DNA of 64,000 nt from Euborellia annulipes (Eukaryota > Arthropoda > Insecta > Dermaptera > Anisolabididae): contig JAKCPI010012595.1 of assembly GCA_023213315.1 (NCBI GenBank), positions 27,795 to 91,794 of the forward strand, in the 5' to 3' direction. Below the pieces are notes generated by a model. That model worked only from the letters and a program-made list of their open reading frames with translations, had not been told where the DNA came from and did not search any database. Both the position numbers and the translations under genes were made by a program. Below are positions 63,956 to 64,000 of the stretch, piece after piece. Positions within the stretch are counted from its first letter, which is position 1. Each line of letters opens with the position of its first letter.

Positions 63956-64000
63956 TTAATTTTATATTTTAAATCAATAGAAAAGAAATAATTTTTTTTT

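Overview
The window is AT-rich, repeat-laden animal DNA with spliced, widely spaced exons. It has no bacterial features, rRNA or CRISPR array. The one gene I can support is on the minus strand, and its N-terminal protein matches, from memory, arthropod hormone receptor 4 (Hr4, nuclear receptor group NR6A). An arthropod is therefore the best guess; the species cannot be told.

Gene layout: three Hr4 exons are visible, read right to left. The start-codon exon is 19554-19658 (ATG at 19653). A 19.2-kb intron follows, then an exon at 270-393, a 193-bp intron, and an exon at 76-1 that runs off the window. All splice signals and phases agree, giving the first 100 residues: a basic nuclear-localisation-like stretch, a Ser/Thr/Pro-rich segment and a sumoylation-type VKQEP. 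The DNA-binding and ligand-binding domains lie beyond base 1. An acceptor five bases before the ATG implies at least one upstream untranslated exon at higher coordinates. I could not place it; 49040-49520 and 29330-29720 are weak candidates.

From 19.66 to 64 kb I see no convincing coding sequence. The region is 5' intron or intergenic DNA filled with transposon debris, whose nesting can be read from target-site duplications (TSDs). Well-bounded elements are: (a) hAT-type elements with 8-bp TSDs at 11791-12721, 13440-13939, 25362-25721, 56603-56871, 60345-60717 and a 4.29-kb foldback at 37238-41527; (b) two copies of a composite hAT-type element (7186-9910 and 38285-41089), each made of two direct ~0.27-kb end modules around a shared ~2-kb cargo and each with its own TSD; (c) a Transib-like element (57221-59020) whose ends carry the V(D)J heptamer CACAGTG and a CGTCG TSD; (d) TA-flanked palindromic elements at 20677-21909, 27031-27255 and 40305-40550; (e) two or more tRNA-derived SINE families, several with clear TSDs; (f) a recurring hairpin and foldback family; (g) foldbacks whose arms resemble hammerhead-ribozyme cores and covary between loci.

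Several less AT-rich, motif-dense segments (655-905, 5945-6125, 11040-11160, 16955-17175, 53385-53560, 55985-56180, 63540-63790) are candidate cis-regulatory elements of Hr4 or a neighbour. All calls come from reading the sequence by eye, without database searches.
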